Below are positions 28,766-37,327 of a stretch of DNA of 61,078 nt, piece after piece. The notes under the pieces were generated by a model that was not told the DNA's origin, did not search any database, and saw only the letters and a program-made list of their open reading frames with translations. A program made the position numbers and the translations under genes. The stretch lies in NCBI GenBank assembly GCA_027490725.1, contig JAIXXN010000013.1, forward strand, positions 1 through 61,078, in the 5' to 3' direction. Source of the stretch: Oxalobacteraceae bacterium. Lineage in GTDB: Bacteria; Pseudomonadota; Gammaproteobacteria; Burkholderiales; Burkholderiaceae_D. Positions within the stretch are counted from its first letter, which is position 1. Each line of letters starts with the position of its first letter.

Positions 28766-30595
28766 GTGACACCAAAAATACTACGCGCGCTGTTGGCGCT
28801 CAGCGCCATGTCGGCGGCCAGCACCACCGTGCTGGCTGCCCCAACCCAGAAACCGACCGTCGCGGAAGCCCAGCGCTTCCTCAGCGAAACGGAAGCCAAG
28901 CTCAATAAACTCAATAACGAGCAGGCACAAGGTGCGTGGGTCGGTTCGAATTTCATTACCGACGATACCGAGGCGATCGCCTCCTACTTCGCCGAGCGCT
29001 ATCTGACAGCGTCCGGCGAGGCAGCCATCGCTGCACGCCGTTTCAACGGTCTGAAGCTGCCAGCCGAAGCGGCGCGCAAGCTGATGCTGCTGCAACAGAC
29101 GCTGGTGTTCGCCGATCCGAAAGAGCGCGAGCAATATGCCGCGCTGCAGGCCGCGCTGAATGGCGCCTACGGCAAAGCCAAGTACTGCCCGAAAAATGCC
29201 GATGGTAGCGCCGGCACCTGCATGGCGCTGGGCGAAATGGAAAAAGTGCTGGCAAATAGCCGCGACGAAGCCAAGCTGAAAGAAATGTGGGCTGGCTGGC
29301 ACGCCCAGTCGCCTGCTTACAAGCAGAAATACACCGAATATCTGGCACTGTCCAACAAGGGTGCCAAGCAGATGGGCTTTGCCGATACGGGCGCAATGTG
29401 GCGCTCGCAGTACGATATGCCACCGGAAGCTTTCTCGGCCGAGATGGAACGTCTGTGGCAACAGGTCAAGCCGCTGTATGACTCGCTGCACACCTACACC
29501 CGCCACAAACTGCGCGCCACCTATGGCGCCGAGGTGGTGCCGCTCGATGGCCCGATTCCGTCCCACCTGTTCGGCAATATGTGGAGCCAGACCTGGACCA
29601 ATCTGTATCCGATGCTGAAACCGGCCACCGGCGCAAGCAGCTACGATCTGACCAAGGTGCTGGAACAACGCAAAACCGACGCCAAGCAGATGACCGAGTA
29701 CGCCGAACGCTTCTACACCTCGCTGGGCATGCAGAAACTGCCAGCGAGCTTCTGGGAACGCTCGCTGTTTACCAAGCCACGCGACCGCGATGTGGTGTGC
29801 CACGCTTCGGCATGGCCGATCAACGAGAAGGACGATGTCCGCATCAAGATGTGCATCACCCCGACCGCAGAAGACTTCACCGTGATCCATCACGAACTCG
29901 GTCACGTGTATTACTTCCTCGGCTACACCGGTCAGTCCTATCTGTTCCGTGCTGGTGCCAACGATGGCTTCCATGAGGCGATCGGCGACACCGTGGCCCT
30001 GTCGATCACACCCGGTTACCTGCAGAAAGTCGGTCTGATGGATCAGGCACCGGATGCCGATGCAGATATAGGTCAATTACTGGAACGCGCGCTGAGCAAA
30101 GTGGCGATCCTGCCGTTCGCCTATTCGGTCGATAAATGGCGCTGGGATGTCTATTCCGGCAAGACCAAACCGGCCGATTTCGACAAGAGCTGGTGGCAGT
30201 TGCGCGAGCAGTACATGGGCATGAAACGTCCGCTCGCAGGCGATGCCAGCGGCGCCGGTTTCGATGCGGGCGCCAAGTACCACGTCGCCGCCGATGTGCC
30301 GTACGCACGCTACTTCCTGGCCGACATGCTGCAGTTCCAGTTCCACCGTGCGCTGTGCCGCGAGGCAGGCTACACGGGGCCGCTGCACCGCTGCTCGGTG
30401 TATGACAACGCCAAAGCCGGTGCAAAACTGCAGCAGATGCTGGCGATGGGTTCCAGCAAGCCATGGCCGGAAGCACTCAAGGCAGTCTCCGGTGAAGAGC
30501 GTATCGACGGCGCTGCGCTGCTCGATTATTTCGCACCGCTGAAGACCTGGCTCGACGCCCAGAACGCAGCGTTTGCGGCAGCAGCCAAGCAGTAA
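28766..30595 (+). CDS. Peptidase M2 (ACE-like peptidyl-dipeptidase), exported
   Basis: A 609-aa M2 metallopeptidase. The start chosen is GTG at 28766, with AGGGAG ending six bases before it; the in-frame ATG at 28760 would abut that site. Residues 1-24 form a signal peptide. Zinc ligands are H376 and H380 in HHELGH (E377 catalytic) and E404 in FHEAIGD. ACE-type segments such as MWSQTWTN and CREAGY are visible. It removes C-terminal dipeptides from peptides in the periplasm. The gene lies 82 bases after the GH31 gene but has no obvious link to sugars. Family identity is very secure. Confidence 0.93.
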   Translation: MTPKILRALLALSAMSAASTTVLAAPTQKPTVAEAQRFLSETEAKLNKLNNEQAQGAWVGSNFITDDTEAIASYFAERYLTASGEAAIAARRFNGLKLPAEAARKLMLLQQTLVFADPKEREQYAALQAALNGAYGKAKYCPKNADGSAGTCMALGEMEKVLANSRDEAKLKEMWAGWHAQSPAYKQKYTEYLALSNKGAKQMGFADTGAMWRSQYDMPPEAFSAEMERLWQQVKPLYDSLHTYTRHKLRATYGAEVVPLDGPIPSHLFGNMWSQTWTNLYPMLKPATGASSYDLTKVLEQRKTDAKQMTEYAERFYTSLGMQKLPASFWERSLFTKPRDRDVVCHASAWPINEKDDVRIKMCITPTAEDFTVIHHELGHVYYFLGYTGQSYLFRAGANDGFHEAIGDTVALSITPGYLQKVGLMDQAPDADADIGQLLERALSKVAILPFAYSVDKWRWDVYSGKTKPADFDKSWWQLREQYMGMKRPLAGDASGAGFDAGAKYHVAADVPYARYFLADMLQFQFHRALCREAGYTGPLHRCSVYDNAKAGAKLQQMLAMGSSKPWPEALKAVSGEERIDGAALLDYFAPLKTWLDAQNAAFAAAAKQ

Positions 30596-30760
30596 TCGCA
30601 GCGTGCTCTGACGGCGTATTTATACGACAATCAGCACAACAGTCCGAGACTCGCAGGTGCCCCAGCGTGTATCATGAAGCACCCTCAAAACAGGTACGGG
30701 ATAGGGTTCAATCCACTACCGGAAAGAGGGTGTGAAATCTGCTAACGAATTGGAGCGAAC

Positions 30761-32272
30761 ATGAGTCTGGGACTGGTTAAAAAAGTAGTCATCGTCGGTG
30801 GCGGCACCTCTGGCTGGATGACCGCCACCGCGATGTCGACGCTGATTTCCAATGGTTGCCACATCCGTCTGATCGAATCCGATGAAATCTCCACCATCGG
30901 TGTTGGCGAAGCCACCATTCCGGTCATCCGCGGCTTCAATGACCTGATCGGCATCGACGAAAACGAATTCCTGCGCACTACTCAGGGTAGCTTCAAGCTC
31001 GGCATCGAGTTCGTCAACTGGGGCAAACAGGGCGACTCCTATCTGCACGGTTTTGGCGTGATTGGTCGCGACCAGCTGCTGGCGCGCTTCTACCAGTACT
31101 GGCTGAAAATGTACCAGCAAGGCACAGCGCCGAATCTGGAAGACTACTCGATCAATACCGCAGCGGCCCGCATGAACAAATTCATGCGCGCAGATCAGGA
31201 AAGCGGCGACTCGCCACTGGCCGACATTTCCCATGCCTTCCATTTCGACGCTTCGCTGTACGCCAAATATCTGCGCAGTGTGAGTGAAAGCCGTGGCGTA
31301 CAGCGCACCGAGGGACGTGTCGTCAATACCGTCCAGCGCGATAGCGATGGTTTCATCGAAGCAGTGATTCTGCATAGCGGCGAACGGGTCGAAGGCGATC
31401 TGTTTATCGACTGCTCGGGCTTCCGTGGCCTGCTGATCGAAGAAACCCTGAAAACCGGCTTCGAAGACTGGTCACACCTGCTGCCCTGCAACCGCGCGAT
31501 TGCCGTGCCGTGTGCCTCGATCAGCCCGCTGCTGCCCTATACCCGCTCGACCGCCCACAAGGCCGGCTGGCAGTGGCGCATTCCGCTGCAGCACCGTATC
31601 GGCAACGGTCATGTGTACTGCAGCGAGTTCATGGAAGAAGCCGAAGCCGAAGAAATCCTGCTGAATAATCTCGATGGCAAGGCGCTGGCCCATGCCCGTC
31701 ACCTGACTTTCAAAGCTGGCAAACGCAAACTGGCATGGAACCGCAACGTGGTCGCCATCGGTCTGGCCGGAGGCTTCCTCGAACCGCTGGAATCGACCAG
31801 TATCCATCTGGTACAAACCGGGATTACCCGTCTGCTGATGATGTTCCCGCACATGGGCTTCGATCAGGCCGATGTGGATGCCTTCAACCGCGCCAATGAC
31901 GAGGAATACATCGGCATCCGCGACTTCCTGATCCTGCACTACAAAGTGAACCAGCGGGTCGGCGAACCATTCTGGGACTACTGCCGCAATATGGCGATTC
32001 CCGATACGCTGCAGCGACGCATCGACCTGTACCAGAGCAATGGCCGCCTGCTGATCAAACGCGACGAACTATTCACGGAAACCAGCTGGCTGCAGGTGAT
32101 GCATGGTCAGGGCTTGCGCAGCAAAGGCTACCACCCGCTGGTGGATCAGCGTACGCCGGAAGAAATTGCGGCCTTCCTCGCCAACGTGAAAGATGTGGTG
32201 CAGCGCTGCGTGGAGCACATGCCCACCCACGAGGAATACATCGCTAGCCATTGCGCGGCAGCGAAACTGTAA
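30761..32272 (+). CDS. Flavin-dependent halogenase-like protein (tryptophan halogenase family), copy 1
   Basis: A 503-aa protein of the PrnA/tryptophan 7-halogenase family. The FAD motif is VVIVGGGTSGWMTA (9-22). The halogenase Lys is K79 in GSFKLGIEF, at the same position as K79 of PrnA. The WxWxIP motif is present as [11 protein letters not shown], and [10 protein letters not shown] carries the counterpart of the PrnA catalytic Glu. So halide oxidation chemistry is possible. It faces a paralogue of identical length across a bidirectional hairpin. Such genes often accompany TonB receptors in sugar loci, where no substrate is known. No peptide- or polyketide-synthase genes are near. Activity is unproven. 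Confidence 0.92.
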   Translation: MSLGLVKKVVIVGGGTSGWMTATAMSTLISNGCHIRLIESDEISTIGVGEATIPVIRGFNDLIGIDENEFLRTTQGSFKLGIEFVNWGKQGDSYLHGFGVIGRDQLLARFYQYWLKMYQQGTAPNLEDYSINTAAARMNKFMRADQESGDSPLADISHAFHFDASLYAKYLRSVSESRGVQRTEGRVVNTVQRDSDGFIEAVILHSGERVEGDLFIDCSGFRGLLIEETLKTGFEDWSHLLPCNRAIAVPCASISPLLPYTRSTAHKAGWQWRIPLQHRIGNGHVYCSEFMEEAEAEEILLNNLDGKALAHARHLTFKAGKRKLAWNRNVVAIGLAGGFLEPLESTSIHLVQTGITRLLMMFPHMGFDQADVDAFNRANDEEYIGIRDFLILHYKVNQRVGEPFWDYCRNMAIPDTLQRRIDLYQSNGRLLIKRDELFTETSWLQVMHGQGLRSKGYHPLVDQRTPEEIAAFLANVKDVVQRCVEHMPTHEEYIASHCAAAKL

Positions 32273-32281
32273 CAAGCCCGC

Positions 32282-32315
32282 AACACTGAACGCCGGCTAG
32301 CCGGTGTTCAGTGTT
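32282..32315. terminator. Bidirectional hairpin between convergent halogenase genes
   Basis: AACACTGAAC-G-CCGGC (32282-32297), loop TA, GCCGG-T-GTTCAGTGTT (32300-32315). It is a 16-pair stem with one G-T pair and no clear T-tract on either side. Confidence 0.7.
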
Positions 32316-32328
32316 CGCTGCTCAAGGC

Positions 32329-33840
32329 CTAGCGGCGCGGCGCAGCGCAATGCTGCGCAATAAACTCGGCGTGGCTCGGCATGTGCTGTACACACTGGCC
32401 GATCACCTCGCGTATGCTCTCCAGATATTTTTCCGCATCCTCCAGCGGCAGCAAGTCGACCAGCGGATCATAGCCTTCCGGCTGCAGATTCTGCCCGTGC
32501 ATCACCTGCAACCAGCCAGTCTCCGCAAACAGCTCGTTATCGAAGCGCACTACCCGCCCGCGCGCCTTGAATAGATCGATCTTGTGCTGCAGCGAATCCG
32601 GCACCGGCATGCCAGCGCACTGCTTCCAGAAATCGGAATCATCACGCTGATTGGCCTTGTAGTGCAGGATCACGAAGTCACGGATGCGCTCATATTCGAA
32701 GCGGCTCTGGCGATTGTATTCCGCCACTTCCAGCGGATGGAAGCCGCGATCCGGGAAGAACTGCAGCAGGCGCGCAATCGACGACTGGATCAGGTGGATA
32801 CTGGTCGACTCGAGCGGTTCGAGGAAACCACTGGATAACCCGATCGCCACCACATTGCGGTTCCAGCTCTGCTTGCGCATGCCGGTCTGGAACTTGATCT
32901 GACGTGGCTCCGCCAGTGCCGCACCATCGAGGTTTTTCAGCAGAATATCCTGCGCCTGCGCATCGTCCATGAAGGCACTGCAATACACATGACCATTACC
33001 GGTGCGGTGCTGTAGCGGAATGCGCCACTGCCAGCCGGCCGTATGCGCAGTCGAGCGCGTGTAAGGTGTCAGCACCGACGCCGATTTGCACGGCACGGCC
33101 AGCGCACGGTCACACGGCAACCAGTGGGACCAGTCTTCGTAACCGGTCTTGAGCGCCGCTTCGATCAGCAGGCCACGGAAACCGGAACAGTCGATGAACA
33201 GATCACCTTCGATGCGCTGGCCCGACTCCAGCACCACCGCCTCGACATAACCATTCTCCGGGTGCAGCGCCACGCTGGCGATCTTGCCCTCGGTACGACG
33301 CACCCCGCGCTGCTCGCACAGACCGCGCAGATAGCGCGCATACAGGCTGGCGTCAAAGTGATAGGCGTAAGCGATATCGGCCAGCGGCGAATTCGGCAGA
33401 TCGCGCCGGGTCGGCATGAATTTATTCTGGCGTGCCGCCATGCGGGTAATCGAATACTCATCCAGATCGCGGGCCTTGCCGAGCGAACGCAAACGCTGCC
33501 AGTACTGGTCGAAGCGCACCGTCCACAGATCCTGACCGAGCACGCCGAAGCCGTGGATGTAGCGATCCCCCAGCTTGCCCCAGTTGACGAATTCGATGCC
33601 CAGTTTGTAGCTACCCTGGGTAGCCTTCATAAACTCCGCCTCATCGATACCGGCTACCTGATTGAAGCGCTGGATCATCGGGATGGTCGCTTCACCGACG
33701 CCGACGATGCCGATTTCGTCCGACTCCACCAGCCGGATGTTGTACTGGCCACGCAGGACCGTCGCAAGTGCCGTGGCACTCATCCAGCCGGCCGTACCAC
33801 CACCGACAATCACGATATTCTTAATCGCTGTCTGCTGCAT
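32329..33840 (-). CDS. Flavin-dependent halogenase-like protein (tryptophan halogenase family), copy 2
   Basis: A 503-aa paralogue of the 30761 gene. It has [16 protein letters not shown]79 in [20 protein letters not shown] and [10 protein letters not shown], so all residues expected for a working halogenase fold are kept. The start at 33840 has GAGGGA upstream. It lies 107 bases after the TonB receptor gene on the same strand, but two strong hairpins separate them, so expression of the two is probably uncoupled or attenuated. The best guess is accessory halogenation or oxidation linked to receptor function. The substrate is unknown. Confidence 0.92.
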   Translation of the reverse strand: MQQTAIKNIVIVGGGTAGWMSATALATVLRGQYNIRLVESDEIGIVGVGEATIPMIQRFNQVAGIDEAEFMKATQGSYKLGIEFVNWGKLGDRYIHGFGVLGQDLWTVRFDQYWQRLRSLGKARDLDEYSITRMAARQNKFMPTRRDLPNSPLADIAYAYHFDASLYARYLRGLCEQRGVRRTEGKIASVALHPENGYVEAVVLESGQRIEGDLFIDCSGFRGLLIEAALKTGYEDWSHWLPCDRALAVPCKSASVLTPYTRSTAHTAGWQWRIPLQHRTGNGHVYCSAFMDDAQAQDILLKNLDGAALAEPRQIKFQTGMRKQSWNRNVVAIGLSSGFLEPLESTSIHLIQSSIARLLQFFPDRGFHPLEVAEYNRQSRFEYERIRDFVILHYKANQRDDSDFWKQCAGMPVPDSLQHKIDLFKARGRVVRFDNELFAETGWLQVMHGQNLQPEGYDPLVDLLPLEDAEKYLESIREVIGQCVQHMPSHAEFIAQHCAAPRR

Positions 33841-33878
33841 AAAAGTAGTTCCCTCAAACGCTGCTGCCAGAAACGAAA

Positions 33879-33900
33879 CAACCCCGGCGAGCCGGGGTTG
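33879..33900 (-). terminator. Terminator-like hairpin 2 after the TonB receptor gene
   Basis: Perfect 9-bp stem CAACCCCGG / CCGGGGTTG with a four-base loop. On the minus strand it is followed by the T-rich TTTCGTTTCTGG. A good Rho-independent terminator or attenuator. Confidence 0.7.
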
Positions 33901-33911
33901 TGATGAGCGAG

Positions 33912-33937
33912 GGCTATCAGAATGTCTTCTGATAGCC
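33912..33937 (-). terminator. Terminator-like hairpin 1 after the TonB receptor gene
   Basis: Perfect 11-bp stem GGCTATCAGAA / TTCTGATAGCC around a TGTC-type tetraloop, 11 bases after the receptor stop codon. It has no T-run of its own but stands in tandem with the hairpin at 33879-33900. Confidence 0.65.
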
Positions 33938-33947
33938 AGGCCGCTAA

Positions 33948-36791
33948 TTAGAACTTGTAGGTCAGGCCGAACTGGTAAGTACGGCCAAACACGGTACGGT
34001 ACGAAATGGCGCTCGAATCCGTGCCATTGTACTCCTGGTAAGGCGTGTTATTCCAGTTGTTAGCCTGTACGTAGACCGACAGACCTTTCAGGAACGTCTT
34101 CTGGAACTCATACGAAGCTTGCAGGTCGATGATGGTCTCGCCTTTCACGAACGTCAGCTGCGCATTGTCCTGGTAGTCGCTGATCTGACCCAGGAAGTCC
34201 GAACGACGACGGGCAGCCCATGCGAACTGGAAGCCATCCTTCTCGTAGTACATACGCAGGTTGGTCACACGCTTGGACAGGCCAGGCAGTGGGATCTTCA
34301 CGCCAGCAACACCCTGGGTTGCGAAGCCGATGGCTGGCAACTCGATACCGCTTTCGGTGTTCGAGAAGTTAGCCGATGCGCCGAAGCCGTCCAGGTAGGA
34401 GGTGATCAGCGAGAACGGTACGTTCACAGCCAGCTCGTAACCATGCAGATTGCCACCGTCGCCGTTGGTCGGTTTGGTCAGCAGACCAACCGTCGAACCA
34501 GCGTAAGGGCCGGTAGCAGGCAGCGGGGTTGCAGCGGTAACCTGACCTTTGAAGTCAAACGCCTGTGGTGCGCGCAGGATGTAGGTATCGAGCTTTTTGT
34601 AGAAGGCAGCAGCGCTGAAGTAGCCCTTGTTGCCGAAATACTTCTCGTACGATACGTCCAGTGCTTTGGCGCGGAACGGTTCCAGTTTGGCGTTACCGCC
34701 GCTACCGGTCAGGATAGGCACGCTGTTGTTCTTGCTGACACCGAAGGCCGAGCTAGCACGCATGTCGTCCAGATTGGCGCGGGCCAGTACTTTCGCCAGA
34801 CCGAAACGCATTTGCTGTTCATTACCCAGATCGAAGGATACGTTCGCGCTTGGCAGGATGTCGTTGTACGAGGTACCGTCAGCGATCACCGCCGATGGGC
34901 AGGTAGCAGCGGTAATACCGGTGCAAGTCGCCAGATCGACTTTGTTACCAGTGGTGGACTGGCTGGTGTGCACGAACTGCGCACCAAAGTTACCGCGATA
35001 GTTCAGGCCAGCCAGCTTGCCGTCCAGATCACCCATCGCGTAAGCGGTGGTGACTTTCTCGGAAACCGACCAGTCTTTTGCCAGTACGCTGGCATCGACC
35101 CATTTAGCCAGTTCGTAGATCGAACCCAGGGTGCCGGTCGGATCGAAGGAAACGATAGGCAGACCGGTGGTGCCGGCGGTGCTGACAGTGCTACCAGGTA
35201 CGGTGGCGGTGGCATAACCATTGGCGCCTTTCACCACCAGACGGCCTTCTTCGCCGTAGCGGACTTTGTCACGCTTGGTGTAGTTCACGCCGAACTGCAC
35301 CGCAGCCACTGGGCCCCATTCCACATCTTTACGAGCGGTCAGGCGCACGGCATCAATCTTGTCGTCCACGTTAGGCAGGGCAACATAGCCAGCCTGTGGC
35401 GAGTTCACACCACCACCCCAGCCATCGGTATCGGTCAGGAAGGTTTGCGAGCGGTTCGAGTAATCGAAGCTCGACGTCAGCTTCATCGCTGCCAGGTTTT
35501 TACCATCGAAACCAGTCCACGACAGCGAACCGATTTGACCTGGGGCTACGTTACCAGCCTGACCAGCGGTGGTTTCATAACGCGAAGCGTTTTTGGTTGC
35601 TTTCGAGTGCGACAGGTCGCCGGTCAGCGTCCAGTCAGTCAGTTTCAACTGGGTGTTCCAGCCGATCGAGGTCAGCTTGTCGTCAGCCGCTTCTTTGTGG
35701 TTACGAACGTCGCCCTTGAAGTTGCTGAAGGTACCGCTGGTCGCCACGCCATTCTGGACAGTGGCATTGCTCAGCACGCCAACCGGGTCATAGCCGCCCC
35801 ACGAACCGCCGATCGAACCTTCCAGACCGGTTTTCTTCAGGCTCTGGCTACCGGCCGAGTAGAACACGTCCACCGAAGTCTTGAATTCTTTGCTTGGACG
35901 GTATTGCAGGGTAGCGGAAACGCCATCACGGTTGGACTTGGAAGTCTCGGTGTCGGCTTTGAAACCGGCAGGAACCACCACGCTCTGACCGTTGTAGGTC
36001 ACGGTGTCGGTACCGCCGCCTTCGAATTTCTGCTGGCCGCCGCCGTTTTCTTTGTAGCTGGTGATACCGATCGCTACACCGATGGTGCGGTTAGCGAATT
36101 GGTCCACATAGCTGAAGGTGTAACGCTTGCCGTCACCTTCTGGCGAACCGGAACGCACACCGGTACGCTCGTTACGGGCACCAGCGGCCAGTACGCGACC
36201 AGGGAAGTCCAGCGGCTGCACGGTGCGCAGGTCGATGGTCGAAGCCAGACCCTGACCGATAACGGTCGCGTCCGGGGTTTTGTAGATCATGGCGCTGCCG
36301 ATCAGTTCCGCTGGGAACAGATCGAATTCAGGGCTACGGGAATTGCCAGTCGAGGCCATTTCGCGGCCATTGACCAGCGTACCGTTGAAGCTTGGTGCCA
36401 GACCACGCACGCTGATGTCAGCGGCTTTGCCCGAACCGCGGCTACGCTGGGCGGTCACGCCTGGCAGGCGCGAGATCGATTCGGCTACGCTGGAATCCGG
36501 CAGTTTGCCGATGTCTTCCGACGAAATCGCTTCAACGATGGAGCTGGAATTCTTTTTGATCGAGATAGCCGCTTCGATACCGCGACGGATACCGGAAACT
36601 TTCACCGTCTGGATACCGTTGGCATCCGCTTTAGCAGCGGTCACATCGGCAGCTGGTGCCGCTTCGCTCTGTGCCGCTTCTTGCGCGTACACATTGCTAG
36701 CCATCATAGACAGGAAAACCGCGCAGCCTGCAGCTACCGGTTTCAGTTGGAACGCAGCGCTTTGACGGCGCTTATTCGCGAAAATACTCAT
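33948..36791 (-). CDS. TonB-dependent outer-membrane receptor (Xanthomonas/Caulobacter sugar type)
   Basis: A 947-aa receptor. A signal peptide (about residues 1-36, ending VYA) is followed by a short extension and the plug domain ([20 protein letters not shown], then [20 protein letters not shown]). The rest is the 22-strand beta barrel, ending in the aromatic terminus [23 protein letters not shown] belongs to the TonB-Xanth-Caul subfamily that imports plant oligosaccharides. The start has GAGGGGA upstream. A consensus -35 promoter holds a HexR-like site in its spacer. Divergence from the cyclomaltodextrinase gene points to maltodextrin import; the ligand is inferred. Confidence 0.95.
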   Translation of the reverse strand: MSIFANKRRQSAAFQLKPVAAGCAVFLSMMASNVYAQEAAQSEAAPAADVTAAKADANGIQTVKVSGIRRGIEAAISIKKNSSSIVEAISSEDIGKLPDSSVAESISRLPGVTAQRSRGSGKAADISVRGLAPSFNGTLVNGREMASTGNSRSPEFDLFPAELIGSAMIYKTPDATVIGQGLASTIDLRTVQPLDFPGRVLAAGARNERTGVRSGSPEGDGKRYTFSYVDQFANRTIGVAIGITSYKENGGGQQKFEGGGTDTVTYNGQSVVVPAGFKADTETSKSNRDGVSATLQYRPSKEFKTSVDVFYSAGSQSLKKTGLEGSIGGSWGGYDPVGVLSNATVQNGVATSGTFSNFKGDVRNHKEAADDKLTSIGWNTQLKLTDWTLTGDLSHSKATKNASRYETTAGQAGNVAPGQIGSLSWTGFDGKNLAAMKLTSSFDYSNRSQTFLTDTDGWGGGVNSPQAGYVALPNVDDKIDAVRLTARKDVEWGPVAAVQFGVNYTKRDKVRYGEEGRLVVKGANGYATATVPGSTVSTAGTTGLPIVSFDPTGTLGSIYELAKWVDASVLAKDWSVSEKVTTAYAMGDLDGKLAGLNYRGNFGAQFVHTSQSTTGNKVDLATCTGITAATCPSAVIADGTSYNDILPSANVSFDLGNEQQMRFGLAKVLARANLDDMRASSAFGVSKNNSVPILTGSGGNAKLEPFRAKALDVSYEKYFGNKGYFSAAAFYKKLDTYILRAPQAFDFKGQVTAATPLPATGPYAGSTVGLLTKPTNGDGGNLHGYELAVNVPFSLITSYLDGFGASANFSNTESGIELPAIGFATQGVAGVKIPLPGLSKRVTNLRMYYEKDGFQFAWAARRRSDFLGQISDYQDNAQLTFVKGETIIDLQASYEFQKTFLKGLSVYVQANNWNNTPYQEYNGTDSSAISYRTVFGRTYQFGLTYKF

Positions 36792-36892
36792 TTAATGTCC
36801 CCTCAACACACGACACAAAACATAATTCCCGCAAACATCAGCCGCACCGCGAACCGGGGCGTCTCAAACTACACGGGATCCAAGGAAAAACA

Positions 36893-36914
36893 ACGTTCTA
36901 AAGACGTTCTAAAG
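36893..36914. repeat. Tandem 11-bp direct repeat in the receptor leader
   Basis: ACGTTCTAAAG occurs twice head to tail at 36893-36903 and 36904-36914, just downstream of the predicted receptor -10 box, in the leader. Confidence 0.8.
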
Positions 36915-36919
36915 AGAAT

Positions 36920-36947
36920 TTTGTACTAAAACTAGATTCTGTGTCAA
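36920..36947 (-). promoter_or_regulatory. Sigma-70 promoter of the TonB receptor gene
   Basis: On the minus strand, perfect TTGACA (36947-36942), a 16-base spacer and TACAAA (36925-36920). The leader would be about 120 bases long. Confidence 0.65.
36922..36936. promoter_or_regulatory. HexR-like operator within the receptor promoter
   Basis: TGTACT-AAA-ACTAGA matches 10 of 12 positions of TGTAGT-N3-ACTACA and is itself symmetric at both mismatches. It fills the spacer and overlaps the -10 box. Confidence 0.6.
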
Positions 36948-37052
36948 ACAAAAGCGCGGCCAGTTACGCTTTCCAAGGGGCTTCCCTGCTACTCTCCCTA
37001 GCGAACACTGGTGTCACGTTGTATTTCAGCTACATCATCTCGATCAGCTTCT

Positions 37053-37067
37053 TGTAGTGGAACTACA
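37053..37067. promoter_or_regulatory. Perfect HexR-like operator, distal
   Basis: TGTAGT-GGA-ACTACA, both half-sites perfect, 261 bases upstream of the cyclomaltodextrinase gene and 262 from the receptor start. It may serve either direction, or allow looping with the other two sites. Confidence 0.75.
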
Positions 37068-37290
37068 GATTTATCGTTAAGACCACTTATTTCTGCGGTA
37101 TTTTTTCAGATTCAGTGCGCCCAGACAGGGGCGCAAGGTCGCGATATCGCCGTCGGCACGAACAAAACGGGAGAAACTTTGTATTTTGACTAAAATTGCA
37201 CCGACCTAAAGTCCAAGGAGCCATCTTTATTTACCGACAAACACTTGGCAAATAGAGCAAAATAGCCGAAAAGCAAGAAAACAGGGCATC

Positions 37291-37305
37291 TGTAGTACCA
37301 CTACA
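37291..37305. promoter_or_regulatory. Perfect HexR-like operator, proximal
   Basis: TGTAGT-ACC-ACTACA, both half-sites perfect, ending 22 bases before the start codon at 37328. It would block transcription or early elongation of the glycosidase operon. Confidence 0.8.
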
Positions 37306-37327
37306 TATCACTCAAAACGGAGATTGC

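Larger units (their letters stand above)
36792..37327. other. 536-base divergent control region of receptor and glycosidase genes
   Basis: It holds the receptor promoter (36920-36947), three HexR-like sites (36922, 37053 and 37291) and a direct repeat (36893-36914). No gene was recognised; the small ORF at 37011-37193 lacks protein-like features. The stretches 36948-37052 and 37068-37290 show nothing I can name. Confidence 0.7.

Noticed and set aside
30701..30720. GGGTTCAATCC resembling a tRNA T-arm
   Set aside because: Only four of five arm pairs form, and no acceptor stem, anticodon arm or CCA fits around it.
30761..33840. Halogenases as part of a natural-product gene cluster
   Set aside because: No synthetase, synthase, precursor peptide or resistance gene occurs nearby; neighbours are sugar-use genes.
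36859..36873. ACTACA half-site in the receptor leader
   Set aside because: The left half matches one of six positions, so it is not counted as an operator.
34119..36929. A 936-codon open frame opposite the TonB receptor gene
   Set aside because: It is a codon-bias shadow of a certain receptor gene, with no domain, start site or protein-like order.
37011..37193. 60-codon frame in the receptor/glycosidase control region
   Set aside because: No ribosome site, Ser/Cys-rich random composition, and it runs across a perfect operator.
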